In this document: piece after piece, positions 50,913 through 59,261 of the stretch | How positions within the stretch are numbered: the stretch's first letter is position 1 | Layout: every line of letters begins with the position of its first letter | From: Bacteroides bouchesdurhonensis | Lineage (GTDB): Bacteria > Bacteroidota > Bacteroidia > Bacteroidales > Bacteroidaceae | Assembly: GCF_900155865.1 (NCBI RefSeq) | Contig: NZ_LT707006.1 | Location: 3,698,577 to 3,762,576, forward strand | Length of the DNA stretch: 64,000 bases | Direction: 5' to 3' | Notes under the pieces: generated by a model | What the model saw: the letters and a program-made list of their open reading frames with translations, nothing else | Databases searched by the model: none | Told to the model about the DNA's origin: nothing | Position numbers and translations under genes: made by a program

Positions 50913-52571
50913 ATGAAAATGGAAACAATCAAACATTATTTTTCAAAAGTGTGTGTCATTGCTTTACTTACAGTTATTATAACAAGCTGTGGAAGTGATG
51001 ATGACAACAAACTACCTGAACAGTTTACTGTTACATTTGACTCACAAGGAGGAAGTAATGTAAGTCCACAAACTGTAAACGATGGGACAAAAATAAAAGA
51101 GCCCACTGCTCCTACTAAAGACAAATCAATCTTTGTTGGTTGGTATAAGGAACCAAATTATACTAATATTTGGAAATTCGAAAGTGATATAGTAGTGAAA
51201 GATATCACTCTTTATGCTAAATGGCAACAAGTCGATTACACAGTTACTTTCAACGTTAATGGAGGTAATGCTATAGACCCTCAAGGTGTAGCAGAAGGCG
51301 GATGTGCAATTAAGCCACTCACCCCAACAAAGGAAGGAGCCGCTTTTGAAGGATGGTATACCGACGCTGCTTTGACAAATGTATATGATTTCAGTACTCC
51401 AATCACAAAAGATCTTATTCTCTATGCCAAATGGACAGAAATAACTCTTACATCATTAAATGAGTTAATTATAGAAGCTACTCAGTTGAATGATAATAAT
51501 TACGAAGATGAATCTTACGAAGTTATGTACAGCAAACTGCAAGCTGCTAAAGTAGTTGCTGCTTCTCAGAATCCAACTCCCACAGAAATTTATAATGCAT
51601 ACCAAGCGTTAATTGATGCCATCAATCAATTAATAGCTAAACCTTATCGCGCAACCTCTAAATTAGGATTTGATCCTATGCCAGTCGATGGATTAATTTA
51701 TGTTACTACAAATTCTGAGTATCCATTTTACTTATATGCTTTTGGATTAGACGCCAGTGGTGAAGAAGCTACAAATAGTGATGTAAACTTTACATATGAT
51801 AATCTGGAAACTTGGGCACAAGGTGAAATTACTAAAGATAAACATAACATAACATTCATGGTCAATCCTGCACTCACAGCAGGCAGCACAATCAATATTA
51901 CCATTTCATCTGCAGAATTCCCTTCAATCTCTCAGGTTATAACATTAAAAGTCATCAGTATTGATGAATTGAAAGCAAAATTCATACAAAAAACCAATAC
52001 GTTACCTAACCCAAATCAAATTAGCCTAGAAAATTACGATGAAGTGATTAAAACAGTGGATGAAGCATATAGATTATACAATAGTTTACCGTATGAAGTA
52101 ATGCAAGAATCCGAAGTTATAGCCGCATTTGATAAATTAGAATCATGTTCTAGAGTTACAGAAAACATTGCAAAATTTACTTATTCGTTCACCGGAAACC
52201 GTTGTGAGTTTAAAGTTTATGACGAGGCTTTTTATTGTGATTATGAATCGAAAGGGGAATTTCCAGTAGGAGCCTATGTGATGTCTGATTGGGAAAAAGA
52301 CGGCAATAAATATTATAACTATAAAATTGAACTCAAAGCAGACAAAACATTTCAATTGTATTATAGAACTTCTGCAAGTGCAGACGGTAAGAATCCATCT
52401 ACATGGGATGAAGAGGAAGAAAGAGGCACATATTCTTACACAGGAAACAAAGCCAACGGAGGTACTATCTATATGATTTACGAATACAATGAAGATTATG
52501 ATTATCGTTCTGTAAAAACAATAAGAAAAGATAGTAAATTTAAAACAATACAACATCCTTCGAACAGATAA
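50913..52571 (+). CDS. Surface lipoprotein with two InlB B-type repeats
   Basis: A 552-residue lipoprotein (lipobox ITSC, Cys26, then GSDDDN). Two Listeria-Bacteroides (InlB B-type) repeats follow: VTFDSQGGSNVSPQTV to LYAKWQQ and VTFNVNGGNAIDPQGV to LYAKWTE, each with the GWY and YAKW signatures. Next comes a helical segment (LNELIIEATQLND to AYQALIDAINQL), an Ig-like part, a second helical segment and a beta-rich C-terminal domain (FKVYDEAFYC). It is probably displayed on the cell surface for adhesion or binding. A start two codons later is possible. Confidence 0.82.
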   Translation: MKMETIKHYFSKVCVIALLTVIITSCGSDDDNKLPEQFTVTFDSQGGSNVSPQTVNDGTKIKEPTAPTKDKSIFVGWYKEPNYTNIWKFESDIVVKDITLYAKWQQVDYTVTFNVNGGNAIDPQGVAEGGCAIKPLTPTKEGAAFEGWYTDAALTNVYDFSTPITKDLILYAKWTEITLTSLNELIIEATQLNDNNYEDESYEVMYSKLQAAKVVAASQNPTPTEIYNAYQALIDAINQLIAKPYRATSKLGFDPMPVDGLIYVTTNSEYPFYLYAFGLDASGEEATNSDVNFTYDNLETWAQGEITKDKHNITFMVNPALTAGSTINITISSAEFPSISQVITLKVISIDELKAKFIQKTNTLPNPNQISLENYDEVIKTVDEAYRLYNSLPYEVMQESEVIAAFDKLESCSRVTENIAKFTYSFTGNRCEFKVYDEAFYCDYESKGEFPVGAYVMSDWEKDGNKYYNYKIELKADKTFQLYYRTSASADGKNPSTWDEEEERGTYSYTGNKANGGTIYMIYEYNEDYDYRSVKTIRKDSKFKTIQHPSNR

Positions 52572-52621
52572 GACTGAATGAAGAATTGATACTACAAAAA
52601 AAGAAGAAATTGTATCAAAAT

Positions 52622-52664
52622 AAAGTGTATCTCAAAAGCTATATAATTTTTTGAGATGCACTTT
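52622..52664 (+). terminator. Terminator after the InlB-repeat lipoprotein
   Basis: A 16-bp stem (AAAGTGTATCTCAAAA against its complement with one T-G pair), 11-base loop, followed by T-rich sequence. Confidence 0.88.
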
Positions 52665-52797
52665 TTATTTCCAATTATACTTCAACATAATAGTTATTGC
52701 GTCAAATTTCAGTTTTTGATTAATTCATCCTTATGGTAAAAACAACAATTTATAAATTATTGATATGCCATTCAGACTAACAAAAATATAAATTCAC

Positions 52798-52805
52798 TAT
52801 CTTTG
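52798..52805 (+). promoter_or_regulatory. -7 promoter element of the AraC-family gene
   Basis: TATCTTTG is an exact TAnnTTTG match; it predicts a leader of about 145 bases before the start codon at 52954. Confidence 0.6.
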
Positions 52806-52819
52806 CCATGAATTTAAGA

Positions 52820-52950
52820 TTCTGAATATTTCTTAACGGTACGGCTTATTCAGAAACATTATAAAAAATAGAGATAAATTCTTTAACTTATTTGGTATAA
52901 ATCCGTAGAGGAAAGTACTTTCTTTCATAAAAGTACTCTCCTATTTTTTA
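52820..52950 (+). promoter_or_regulatory. Terminator-bearing leader of the AraC-family gene
   Basis: TTCTGAATA (52820-52828) and TATTCAGAA (52847-52855) form a perfect 9-bp stem with an 18-base loop. Further on, AGGAAAGTACTTT (52909-52921) pairs with 52930-52942 at 12 of 13 positions, followed by a T6 run: an intrinsic terminator only a few bases before the ATG. Expression of the gene should thus require readthrough or antitermination, unless the hairpin is an independent small-RNA end. Confidence 0.6.
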
Positions 52951-52953
52951 TTT

Positions 52954-54051
52954 ATGGGAACAACATATTTATCTATTGAACTTACATTCGACCTAATTGC
53001 TCTTACAATGGGAGCAATACTCATTTTTCAAGCAAAAGACAATTATCAAAGACTTTATTGGGGAATAATAGCATTTGCCATTGGCGCAGTGATGTCGTGG
53101 GAAAATATTGGATGGCTAATGATAGTCACTGATACTCCCACATATGAATTCACAGATCTCCTCAATATCGAGAAAATGCTTAAATGGTATTCATTAGCCA
53201 GTATTGTATGTCTTTTTCCGATCATATCATTATCCCCCGGATATTTTAACCATTTAAGAATATTTACCTTCTTACTTCCACCCATCATTATTATAACTAT
53301 AGGATTATGCTATCTCTTTTTTAATGGAAAAATCACTCCTATTAATTCTTTAAATGAAATTATTCCAAACATTGGAGAACTGGATATAAAATTAAGACTA
53401 ACCATATTCCTGCTCTCAATTTTCATTCCACTGACTTTTCTAGTCTATCCAATAATCAGCAATAAAACCTACCGCAAGATTAACAATAACATGTATGCAT
53501 TCATTGCATTCCTATTTCTTTTTCTGGGTATATACATACTGTTTACCTTGAATATCAATGAATTTATATTCAATCTATTCGGAATTATTTCCATTATATT
53601 CACTATCTTATTTTCTATACAATATTTACGTTACGAGAACCCATTTTCTGACCATATAGATATGATTTGTGAAATAAACAAAGAAGAATCATGTACTAAG
53701 TTACCCCAAACATTACCACTTTTCACAACAATCGAAACATACTTTAAAGAAGAACACCCATATACAGATCAGAATTATAATATAGAATGTTTGGCTAAAT
53801 CTTTGGGTGAAAAACAACATTCCATTTCAGAAGCAATCAAAAGTGGAGGTTTTACAGGTTTTAGAGAATATATCAATTATAGACGATTAGAATATTTTAA
53901 GCAACTGGCAGCAGAAAACTCCCATAAAAACGTAAAGGAATTAATGTATTTATGTGGCTTCACTTCACGTGCCACCTTCTATCGTAACTTTACGGACAAA
54001 TATGGTATATCACCATCAAAATACATTGAAAACCAATCAATTAAGCAGTAA
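52954..54051 (+). CDS. AraC-family regulator with seven-helix membrane N-terminus
   Basis: A 365-residue protein. The first 225 residues hold about seven hydrophobic segments (LTFDLIALTMGAILIFQ, LYWGIIAFAIGAVM, IFTFLLPPIIIITIGL and others), and the C-terminal 110 residues are an AraC-type double helix-turn-helix: NIECLAKSLGEKQHSISEAIKSGG, FREYINYRRLEYFKQL, KELMYLCGFTSRATFYRNFTDKYGISPSKY. Such proteins presumably sense a signal at the membrane and bind DNA while anchored. The target may be the InlB-repeat lipoprotein upstream, an inference from position. Confidence 0.85.
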   Translation: MGTTYLSIELTFDLIALTMGAILIFQAKDNYQRLYWGIIAFAIGAVMSWENIGWLMIVTDTPTYEFTDLLNIEKMLKWYSLASIVCLFPIISLSPGYFNHLRIFTFLLPPIIIITIGLCYLFFNGKITPINSLNEIIPNIGELDIKLRLTIFLLSIFIPLTFLVYPIISNKTYRKINNNMYAFIAFLFLFLGIYILFTLNINEFIFNLFGIISIIFTILFSIQYLRYENPFSDHIDMICEINKEESCTKLPQTLPLFTTIETYFKEEHPYTDQNYNIECLAKSLGEKQHSISEAIKSGGFTGFREYINYRRLEYFKQLAAENSHKNVKELMYLCGFTSRATFYRNFTDKYGISPSKYIENQSIKQ

Positions 54052-54085
54052 ATCATTTCATATCTCTCTTTATACAAGTATATAG

Positions 54086-54118
54086 AAAAGTGTCTCATTT
54101 TTGAAATGAGACACTTTT
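54086..54118 (+). terminator. Terminator after the AraC-family gene
   Basis: A perfect 15-bp stem (arm AAAAGTGTCTCATTT) with a 3-base loop and T run. Confidence 0.9.
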
Positions 54119-54144
54119 TATTTTTATGCTCTAAACTAATACAT

Positions 54145-54152
54145 TACTTTTG
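54145..54152 (+). promoter_or_regulatory. -7 promoter element of the second mini-HTH gene
   Basis: TACTTTTG fits TAnnTTTG; transcription would start about 60 bases before the start codon. Confidence 0.5.
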
Positions 54153-54216
54153 GTGAAGAAATCAAAAAGGGGAGCCTAAAAGAGTAGATAAAGTCTAAAA
54201 TTGGGGATAAATTTAT

Positions 54217-54453
54217 ATGGAACACAATACTACGCAAATGATACACATTGGTAAAATAATTGAAACAGAGCTTCATCGTCAAGATCGCCCTGTCACATGG
54301 TTTGCAAACAAACTCTATTGTGATAGGACAAATGTATATTCTATATTTAAAAGAAAAAGTATAGATACGGAACTTTTATTACGAATAAGTCAAATACTAA
54401 ATCATGACTTTTTCAGCTATTATATTTCAGAACTAGATTCTACTGACTCATAA
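54217..54453 (+). CDS. Small XRE-like helix-turn-helix protein (copy 2)
   Basis: A 78-residue paralogue of the protein at 50403: MIHIGKIIETEL, VTWFANKLYCDRTNVYSIFKRKSIDTELLLRISQIL and DHDFF-like end (NHDFFSYY). I kept the first ATG, which follows a GGGGATAAA stretch; the internal Met at residue 8 aligns with the start of copy 1. Unlike copy 1 it has an ordinary short leader and its own promoter. Function unknown; the pair brackets the InlB lipoprotein and AraC regulator. Confidence 0.84.
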   Translation: MEHNTTQMIHIGKIIETELHRQDRPVTWFANKLYCDRTNVYSIFKRKSIDTELLLRISQILNHDFFSYYISELDSTDS

Positions 54454-54544
54454 GATTTTATTGGGTAGAAGAAAAGTATAAAAGAAAATAAGAACTATTG
54501 TAGTCCATCATTTGTTGATATATTATAACTAAACATCATGAACG

Positions 54545-54904
54545 ATGCTACTCACTTTCTTAAATACGCTAGCTACGATTATCAGTGTTATCAGTTTACT
54601 GATCGTCACCTATGGAGTATTTGTCGGCTTCATTGCTTTTTTATGCAATGAAATAAAACGATTCAACGGTACATACTCCCTTAATAACATCCGAAAATTA
54701 CGTACTGACTTTGGCAGTTATCTTCTACTTGGATTAGAATTTCTTATTGCTTCAGATATTTTAAAAACTGTAGTAGATCCAACCTTAGACGAATTAGCCA
54801 TCTTAGGAGGAGTGGTTATTGTAAGAACAATACTTTCTGTTTTTCTAAATAAAGAAATTAAGGAACTAGATCCAAACGAACGTTCAAAAAAAACAAAGGC
54901 TTAG
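54545..54904 (+). CDS. DUF1622 membrane protein
   Basis: A 119-residue protein with three hydrophobic segments. The central RKLRTDFGSYLLLGLEFLIASDILKTVVDP and AILGGVVIVRTILSVFLNKEI match DUF1622, a small inner-membrane family of unknown role. It ends in a basic tail (ERSKKTKA). It lies 91 bases after the second mini-HTH gene and before a bidirectional terminator shared with the convergent sugar cluster. Confidence 0.85.
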   Translation: MLLTFLNTLATIISVISLLIVTYGVFVGFIAFLCNEIKRFNGTYSLNNIRKLRTDFGSYLLLGLEFLIASDILKTVVDPTLDELAILGGVVIVRTILSVFLNKEIKELDPNERSKKTKA

Positions 54905-54920
54905 TCTATTGCCAATAAAA

Positions 54921-54950
54921 AATCCCTATAGTCTTTCAACTACAGGGATT
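54921..54950. terminator. Bidirectional terminator between DUF1622 and the sugar cluster
   Basis: AATCCCTATAGT pairs with ACTACAGGGATT at 11 of 12 positions around a 6-base loop; T runs follow on both strands, stronger on the minus strand. Confidence 0.88.
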
Positions 54951-54972
54951 GTTCGTTTTTATATCATTAATA

Positions 54973-55848
54973 TTACTTACGATACGAAGCCTTTACAAAA
55001 GGAGCATCCAACAGATAGTCAATACTTTCTTTAACGCTTTCTTCCACTGGGCAGCTATATCTTTCAATTTCAGCTACAATATTCTGAACACCAGCAGTTG
55101 CTGCATTCTTAAAGATAGCATCAAATCCTACCATACCACTTTGACCCAGTTCACGATCATCTTTGATGTGCAATATTTTAAAACGTCCCGGATATTTTTT
55201 GAAATAATCTACCGGACTATTCTGACCTCTTACTACCCAATATACATCCATTTGGAAAAAGACATAATCTGGATTAGTATTTTCGAGCATGTAGTTATAC
55301 ATTACCTCTTTACCTTCTACTTTCTCAAATTCATGAGCATGATTGTGGTATCCATATAACATGCCATTCTCCTTGCATCTCTTTCCTATTTCATTGAAAT
55401 AATTACAATAAGTCTGTAAGTCTTTGACTGTTTTAGGAACTCCTAACCAAGGAGTTACAATATATTTCATTCCAGCAGCCTTATGAGCAGCAATACATTG
55501 ATCCCACCATTTCAGTGATTCAGAAAAATCACCGGAAGCCAATTCTTGATCTGACAAACCTCTTGAACAATGTGAAGACAAAACAGTCATACCTGCATCT
55601 TCAACGGCTTTCTTAAAGTCTTCCGGAGTCAAACCGTAAAACTTACCATCGTTATAGTTGGCAGCTTCTACGCTTGAATATCCCATCTGAGCCAATTTCT
55701 TTAATAAAGCATTAAAATCAGATCCTTCTTTTATCAAGTCTCTAACTGAATAAAGTTGGATAGTAACATCTTTTTTCTTCTTTGCATCTACTGCTTGTGG
55801 CAAAGCGATCAAAAAAGCAAATAATATAAGCAAATATCTAAATTTCAT
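54973..55848 (-). CDS. Exported sugar-phosphate-isomerase/epimerase-like TIM barrel
   Basis: A 291-residue protein with signal peptide ending PQAVDA, then a xylose-isomerase-like barrel: TIQLYSVRDLI, GYSSVEAANYN, VLSSHCSRGL, YHNHAHEFE (metal ligands), VFFQMDVYWVVRGQ, KILHIKDDREL, and VAEIERYSCPVEESV. Export is notable for this fold. It is last in a cluster with DUF1080 and Gfo/Idh/MocA genes and probably acts on an oxidised sugar in the periplasm. Its signal peptide is almost identical to that of the next gene upstream, although the mature proteins are unrelated. Confidence 0.86.
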   Translation of the reverse strand: MKFRYLLILFAFLIALPQAVDAKKKKDVTIQLYSVRDLIKEGSDFNALLKKLAQMGYSSVEAANYNDGKFYGLTPEDFKKAVEDAGMTVLSSHCSRGLSDQELASGDFSESLKWWDQCIAAHKAAGMKYIVTPWLGVPKTVKDLQTYCNYFNEIGKRCKENGMLYGYHNHAHEFEKVEGKEVMYNYMLENTNPDYVFFQMDVYWVVRGQNSPVDYFKKYPGRFKILHIKDDRELGQSGMVGFDAIFKNAATAGVQNIVAEIERYSCPVEESVKESIDYLLDAPFVKASYRK

Positions 55849-55939
55849 GGTTTAAAATGTTTAATTATAAAACGATATAACCTTATTGAATAACTATCTA
55901 TATATGATATTCAACGAAGTTGTTAATTAATTATCTTTG

Positions 55940-56767
55940 TTAATCAAGAATTTTTATACGGATACTACGAAACCAAACATCATTACCATGATCTTGGAAT
56001 CCAATAAATCCTTCTTTATTGTCACCACCGCAATTATTCAGCATTTGAAATGCCAAAGGCCATCTTTTTTCACTGAACTTACTTTCCTGAAGCATTTCAG
56101 TCCATTGTGGTGTCCATAAATGATACTCAAGAACTTTTTGATCATTCTGACCATGAACTACAGTTCCATTATGTACCATAATTTTAGCTTTATTCCATTC
56201 ACCAAATGGTTTTTGGTTCTGAGGAACAGCAGGAATCATATCATACAGAGAAGCAGATTGTCTGTTGTTGTCTTTACCAAGTTTTGCATCCGGATGATTC
56301 GCATTATCCAACACCTGATACTCAGGAGCAGAAATGTAAATTGGATTCAGAACCTCATTACCATTCTTATCAGTAGTAGTTACTTCCTGAGCCAAATAGA
56401 AAATACCAGAGTTGCCTCCTTTTGAAATTTTCCATTCTACTTCCAATTCAAAGTTCTTAAATTTGTGGGCAAAGATAAGATCACCCCCATCACCGTCACC
56501 AGAGGTGTTGAACTTAATACAACCATCCTCGATAATCCATTTAGCTGGAACTCGGTCCTTACCATAGCCACGCCAACCATTAAAAGTTTTACCATCAAAA
56601 ATAGTAATATAACCATCCTTGTCTATCGGCAATTGCAGCTTTTCAGTATCGGCAGCTTTCAATGACTTTGAATAAGTAAGAGTAACCTCCTTTTTTTTCT
56701 TTGCATCCAATGCTTGAGGCCATGCAATCAAAAAAGCCACTAATATAAGTAAATATCTAAATTTCAT
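55940..56767 (-). CDS. Secreted DUF1080 protein (copy A)
   Basis: A 275-residue DUF1080 (3-keto-disaccharide hydrolase-like) jelly-roll protein. Signal peptide MKFRYLLILVAFLIAWPQA is followed by KKKKEV. The mature part has ITIFDGKTFNGWRGYGKD, FELEVEWKISKGGNSGIFYLAQE, APEYQVLDNANHPDA and WFRSIRIKILD, the family's conserved blocks. From about residue 32 on it is close to 90 percent identical to the neighbouring DUF1080 gene, but its first 28 residues match the TIM-barrel gene instead. It is thus a chimaera formed after duplication. Confidence 0.88.
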   Translation of the reverse strand: MKFRYLLILVAFLIAWPQALDAKKKKEVTLTYSKSLKAADTEKLQLPIDKDGYITIFDGKTFNGWRGYGKDRVPAKWIIEDGCIKFNTSGDGDGGDLIFAHKFKNFELEVEWKISKGGNSGIFYLAQEVTTTDKNGNEVLNPIYISAPEYQVLDNANHPDAKLGKDNNRQSASLYDMIPAVPQNQKPFGEWNKAKIMVHNGTVVHGQNDQKVLEYHLWTPQWTEMLQESKFSEKRWPLAFQMLNNCGGDNKEGFIGFQDHGNDVWFRSIRIKILD

Positions 56768-56867
56768 TAGTGAAATATTTAATCATTACTCCATATTAAT
56801 AACTTCATTGAAGAAATATCAAAATATATCCTTCAATGAAGTTATCCTAACAGATTAATTATTCTTA

Positions 56868-57740
56868 TTAATCGAGAACTTTAACGCGAATATTACGGAA
56901 CCAAACATCATCACCATGATCTTGGAATCCAATAAATCCTTCTCTATTATCACCGCCGCAATTATTCAGCAATTGAAATGCCAAAGGCCATTTTTCTTCA
57001 CTAAACTTACTTGCTTGGAGCATTTCAGTCCATTTCGGTGTCCATAAATGATATTCAAGAACGTTTTGATCATTCTGACCGTGAACTACAGTTCCTTTGA
57101 ATACCATAATTTTAGCCTTGTTCCATTCACCAAATGGATTTTGGTTTTGAGGAACAGCAGGAATCATATCATACAAAGAAGCCGATTGTCTGTTGTTGTC
57201 TTTACCAAGTTTTGCATCCGGATGATTTGCATTATCCAACACCTGATATTCAGGAGCTGAAATGTAAATAGGCTCCAAATTCTCATTACCATCCTTATCC
57301 GTAGAAGTTACTTCCTGAGCCAGATAGAAGATACCAGAGTTACCACCTTTAGAAACCTTCCATTCTACTTCCAATTCAAAGTTTTTAAATTTGTGAGCGA
57401 AGATAAGATCTCCACCGTCACCATCCTGAGCTTCTCCACCACCAGAACCGTTAAACTTAATACAGCCATCTTCGATAACCCATTTAGATGGAACTCTATC
57501 TTTACCATAGCCACGCCAGCCATTAAAAGTTTTTCCATCAAAAATAGTGATATAACCATCTTTGTCTATCGGCAACTGGAGACTGTCAGTATCGGCAGCT
57601 TTCAATGATTTTGAATACCCAAGAGTAACCATATCAGATGATTGTTCTTCTTGAGTACTAGCATTTTTCTTGCCACCGCCACAAGATGTCAACGCACCGG
57701 CTATTACGCAGCAAGCTAAAGGATAAAACAGATTTTTCAT
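56868..57740 (-). CDS. DUF1080 lipoprotein (copy B)
   Basis: A 290-residue paralogue of the gene at 55940. It has a lipoprotein signal (LTSC, then GGGKKNAST) instead of a cleaved signal peptide, so the two copies would sit in different places: one anchored, one soluble. The mature domain carries the same blocks, with a short insertion GGGEAQDG before DGGDLIFAHKF. Characterised DUF1080 members act on 3-keto glycosides. It lies 40 bases after the Tat-type oxidoreductase gene. Confidence 0.88.
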   Translation of the reverse strand: MKNLFYPLACCVIAGALTSCGGGKKNASTQEEQSSDMVTLGYSKSLKAADTDSLQLPIDKDGYITIFDGKTFNGWRGYGKDRVPSKWVIEDGCIKFNGSGGGEAQDGDGGDLIFAHKFKNFELEVEWKVSKGGNSGIFYLAQEVTSTDKDGNENLEPIYISAPEYQVLDNANHPDAKLGKDNNRQSASLYDMIPAVPQNQNPFGEWNKAKIMVFKGTVVHGQNDQNVLEYHLWTPKWTEMLQASKFSEEKWPLAFQLLNNCGGDNREGFIGFQDHGDDVWFRNIRVKVLD

Positions 57741-57780
57741 GAATTCAATTTATTAAATTAATATTTGAGTTAGTTTCTTA

Positions 57781-59250
57781 TTATTTAGGCATATCAGGTA
57801 ATTTCCATCCTTCACGATATGTATGCTTGATCAGTTCCTGAGCAAAAGCCTGCGCATTAACTGGCTCTGTCCAAGTTTTCTTAAAGCTTGGATGACCATT
57901 CTTAATAGTAAAACCATCTTTAATGACAGAACGAACAGTAGCATTCGGATCAATATTGGTAAACGTCATATTCGGTCCGTCCCACAGCAACTCTTGGTTG
58001 AGCGACTGTAATCTGATAGCAAGTACACCCATTACTACCATTTCATTGAAAGGACCAGCTTCGCTAAACGAAGAGGCAGTTTGTATACGACTAGACGGTT
58101 TTTCCTTACATGCGCGTACAAAATCCATTTCGTGAGATTCCTGAATTTCACGTAACACCTTTGGAGAATCTGGATTTCTTCCTGACAATAACCATGGATT
58201 AATACCGTAGCTACCACAGATAAGAGTATCTTTTGTTCCATGGAAAATGACACCACCACCATGATCATTCAGATCTTTGTGTGGAGGCAATCCTTCAGGA
58301 CGCATTGGTTTTAAACCTCCATCATACCAAATAACTTCAACCTCCGGCATTGCTACCTTCGGCATATTATCACGAGCAGGGAAAGTATATTTCACCATCT
58401 GAGCAGTTGGTGCACAATCAGATAACAATAATGTAGAACTACCTTGTACTTTAGTAGGATAAGTTAATTTTAATCCTTTGAATACTGGATGAAGGATATG
58501 GCAAGCCATATCACCTAATGCACCTGTTCCAAAATCCCACCAACCACGCCAGTTCCATGGAGTATAACATGAATTATAATCCCGATATTGAGCCGGGCCA
58601 AGGAATAAATCCCAATCCAATGTTTCAGGAACTGCTTCACCTATTTCCGGACGATTGAGTCCCTGTGGCCAGATAGGACGATCTGTAAACGCTTCCACTT
58701 TAGTGACTTCTCCAATTTCACCATTCCATATCCATTCACAGACTTTACGAACACCCGGAGCAGAAGAGCCCTGATTACCCATCTGTGTAGCTACATTATA
58801 TTTTTCAGCCAATTTTGTCAATAAGCGTGATTCATATACCGTATGGGTTAGTGGTTTCTCGCAATAAACGTTCTTCCCCATCATAATAGCTTCCGACGCA
58901 ATGATAGCATGAGTATGATCAGGCGTTGCTATCATTACAGCATCCGCAGATTTTCCTAATTTATCGAACATAATACGATAGTCACGAAATCGCTTTGCTT
59001 TCGGGTATTTCTTGAATACATGATCGCTATAGTTCCAATCTACATCACAAAGCCCAATAATGTTTTGGCTTGACAAACCATTCAGCACACTAGCACCACG
59101 GCCTCCGATCCCGACACCTAAAATATTTATTTTATCACTTGGCGACACATGACCATGACTCTTACCTAAAATAATGTTAGGAGCAATAGATATACCTGCT
59201 AACGCCGCAGCTCCCGTTTTGATAAATTGTCTCCTCGAAATGTTTGACAT
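57781..59250 (-). CDS. Tat-exported Gfo/Idh/MocA oxidoreductase
   Basis: A 489-residue dehydrogenase. The N-terminus SRRQFIKTGAAALAGI is a twin-arginine signal, meaning the protein is exported folded with its cofactor. The Rossmann motif is NILGVGIGGRGAS, then MIATPDHTHA and VYCEKPLTH, family hallmarks. The long C-terminal part has NWRGWWDFGTGALGDMACH. It should oxidise (or reduce) the C3 position of sugars with bound NAD(P), feeding the DUF1080 and TIM-barrel partners. It starts 11 bases after the cytosolic-type oxidoreductase. Confidence 0.9.
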   Translation of the reverse strand: MSNISRRQFIKTGAAALAGISIAPNIILGKSHGHVSPSDKINILGVGIGGRGASVLNGLSSQNIIGLCDVDWNYSDHVFKKYPKAKRFRDYRIMFDKLGKSADAVMIATPDHTHAIIASEAIMMGKNVYCEKPLTHTVYESRLLTKLAEKYNVATQMGNQGSSAPGVRKVCEWIWNGEIGEVTKVEAFTDRPIWPQGLNRPEIGEAVPETLDWDLFLGPAQYRDYNSCYTPWNWRGWWDFGTGALGDMACHILHPVFKGLKLTYPTKVQGSSTLLLSDCAPTAQMVKYTFPARDNMPKVAMPEVEVIWYDGGLKPMRPEGLPPHKDLNDHGGGVIFHGTKDTLICGSYGINPWLLSGRNPDSPKVLREIQESHEMDFVRACKEKPSSRIQTASSFSEAGPFNEMVVMGVLAIRLQSLNQELLWDGPNMTFTNIDPNATVRSVIKDGFTIKNGHPSFKKTWTEPVNAQAFAQELIKHTYREGWKLPDMPK

Positions 59251-59261
59251 AAGTTATAGTA

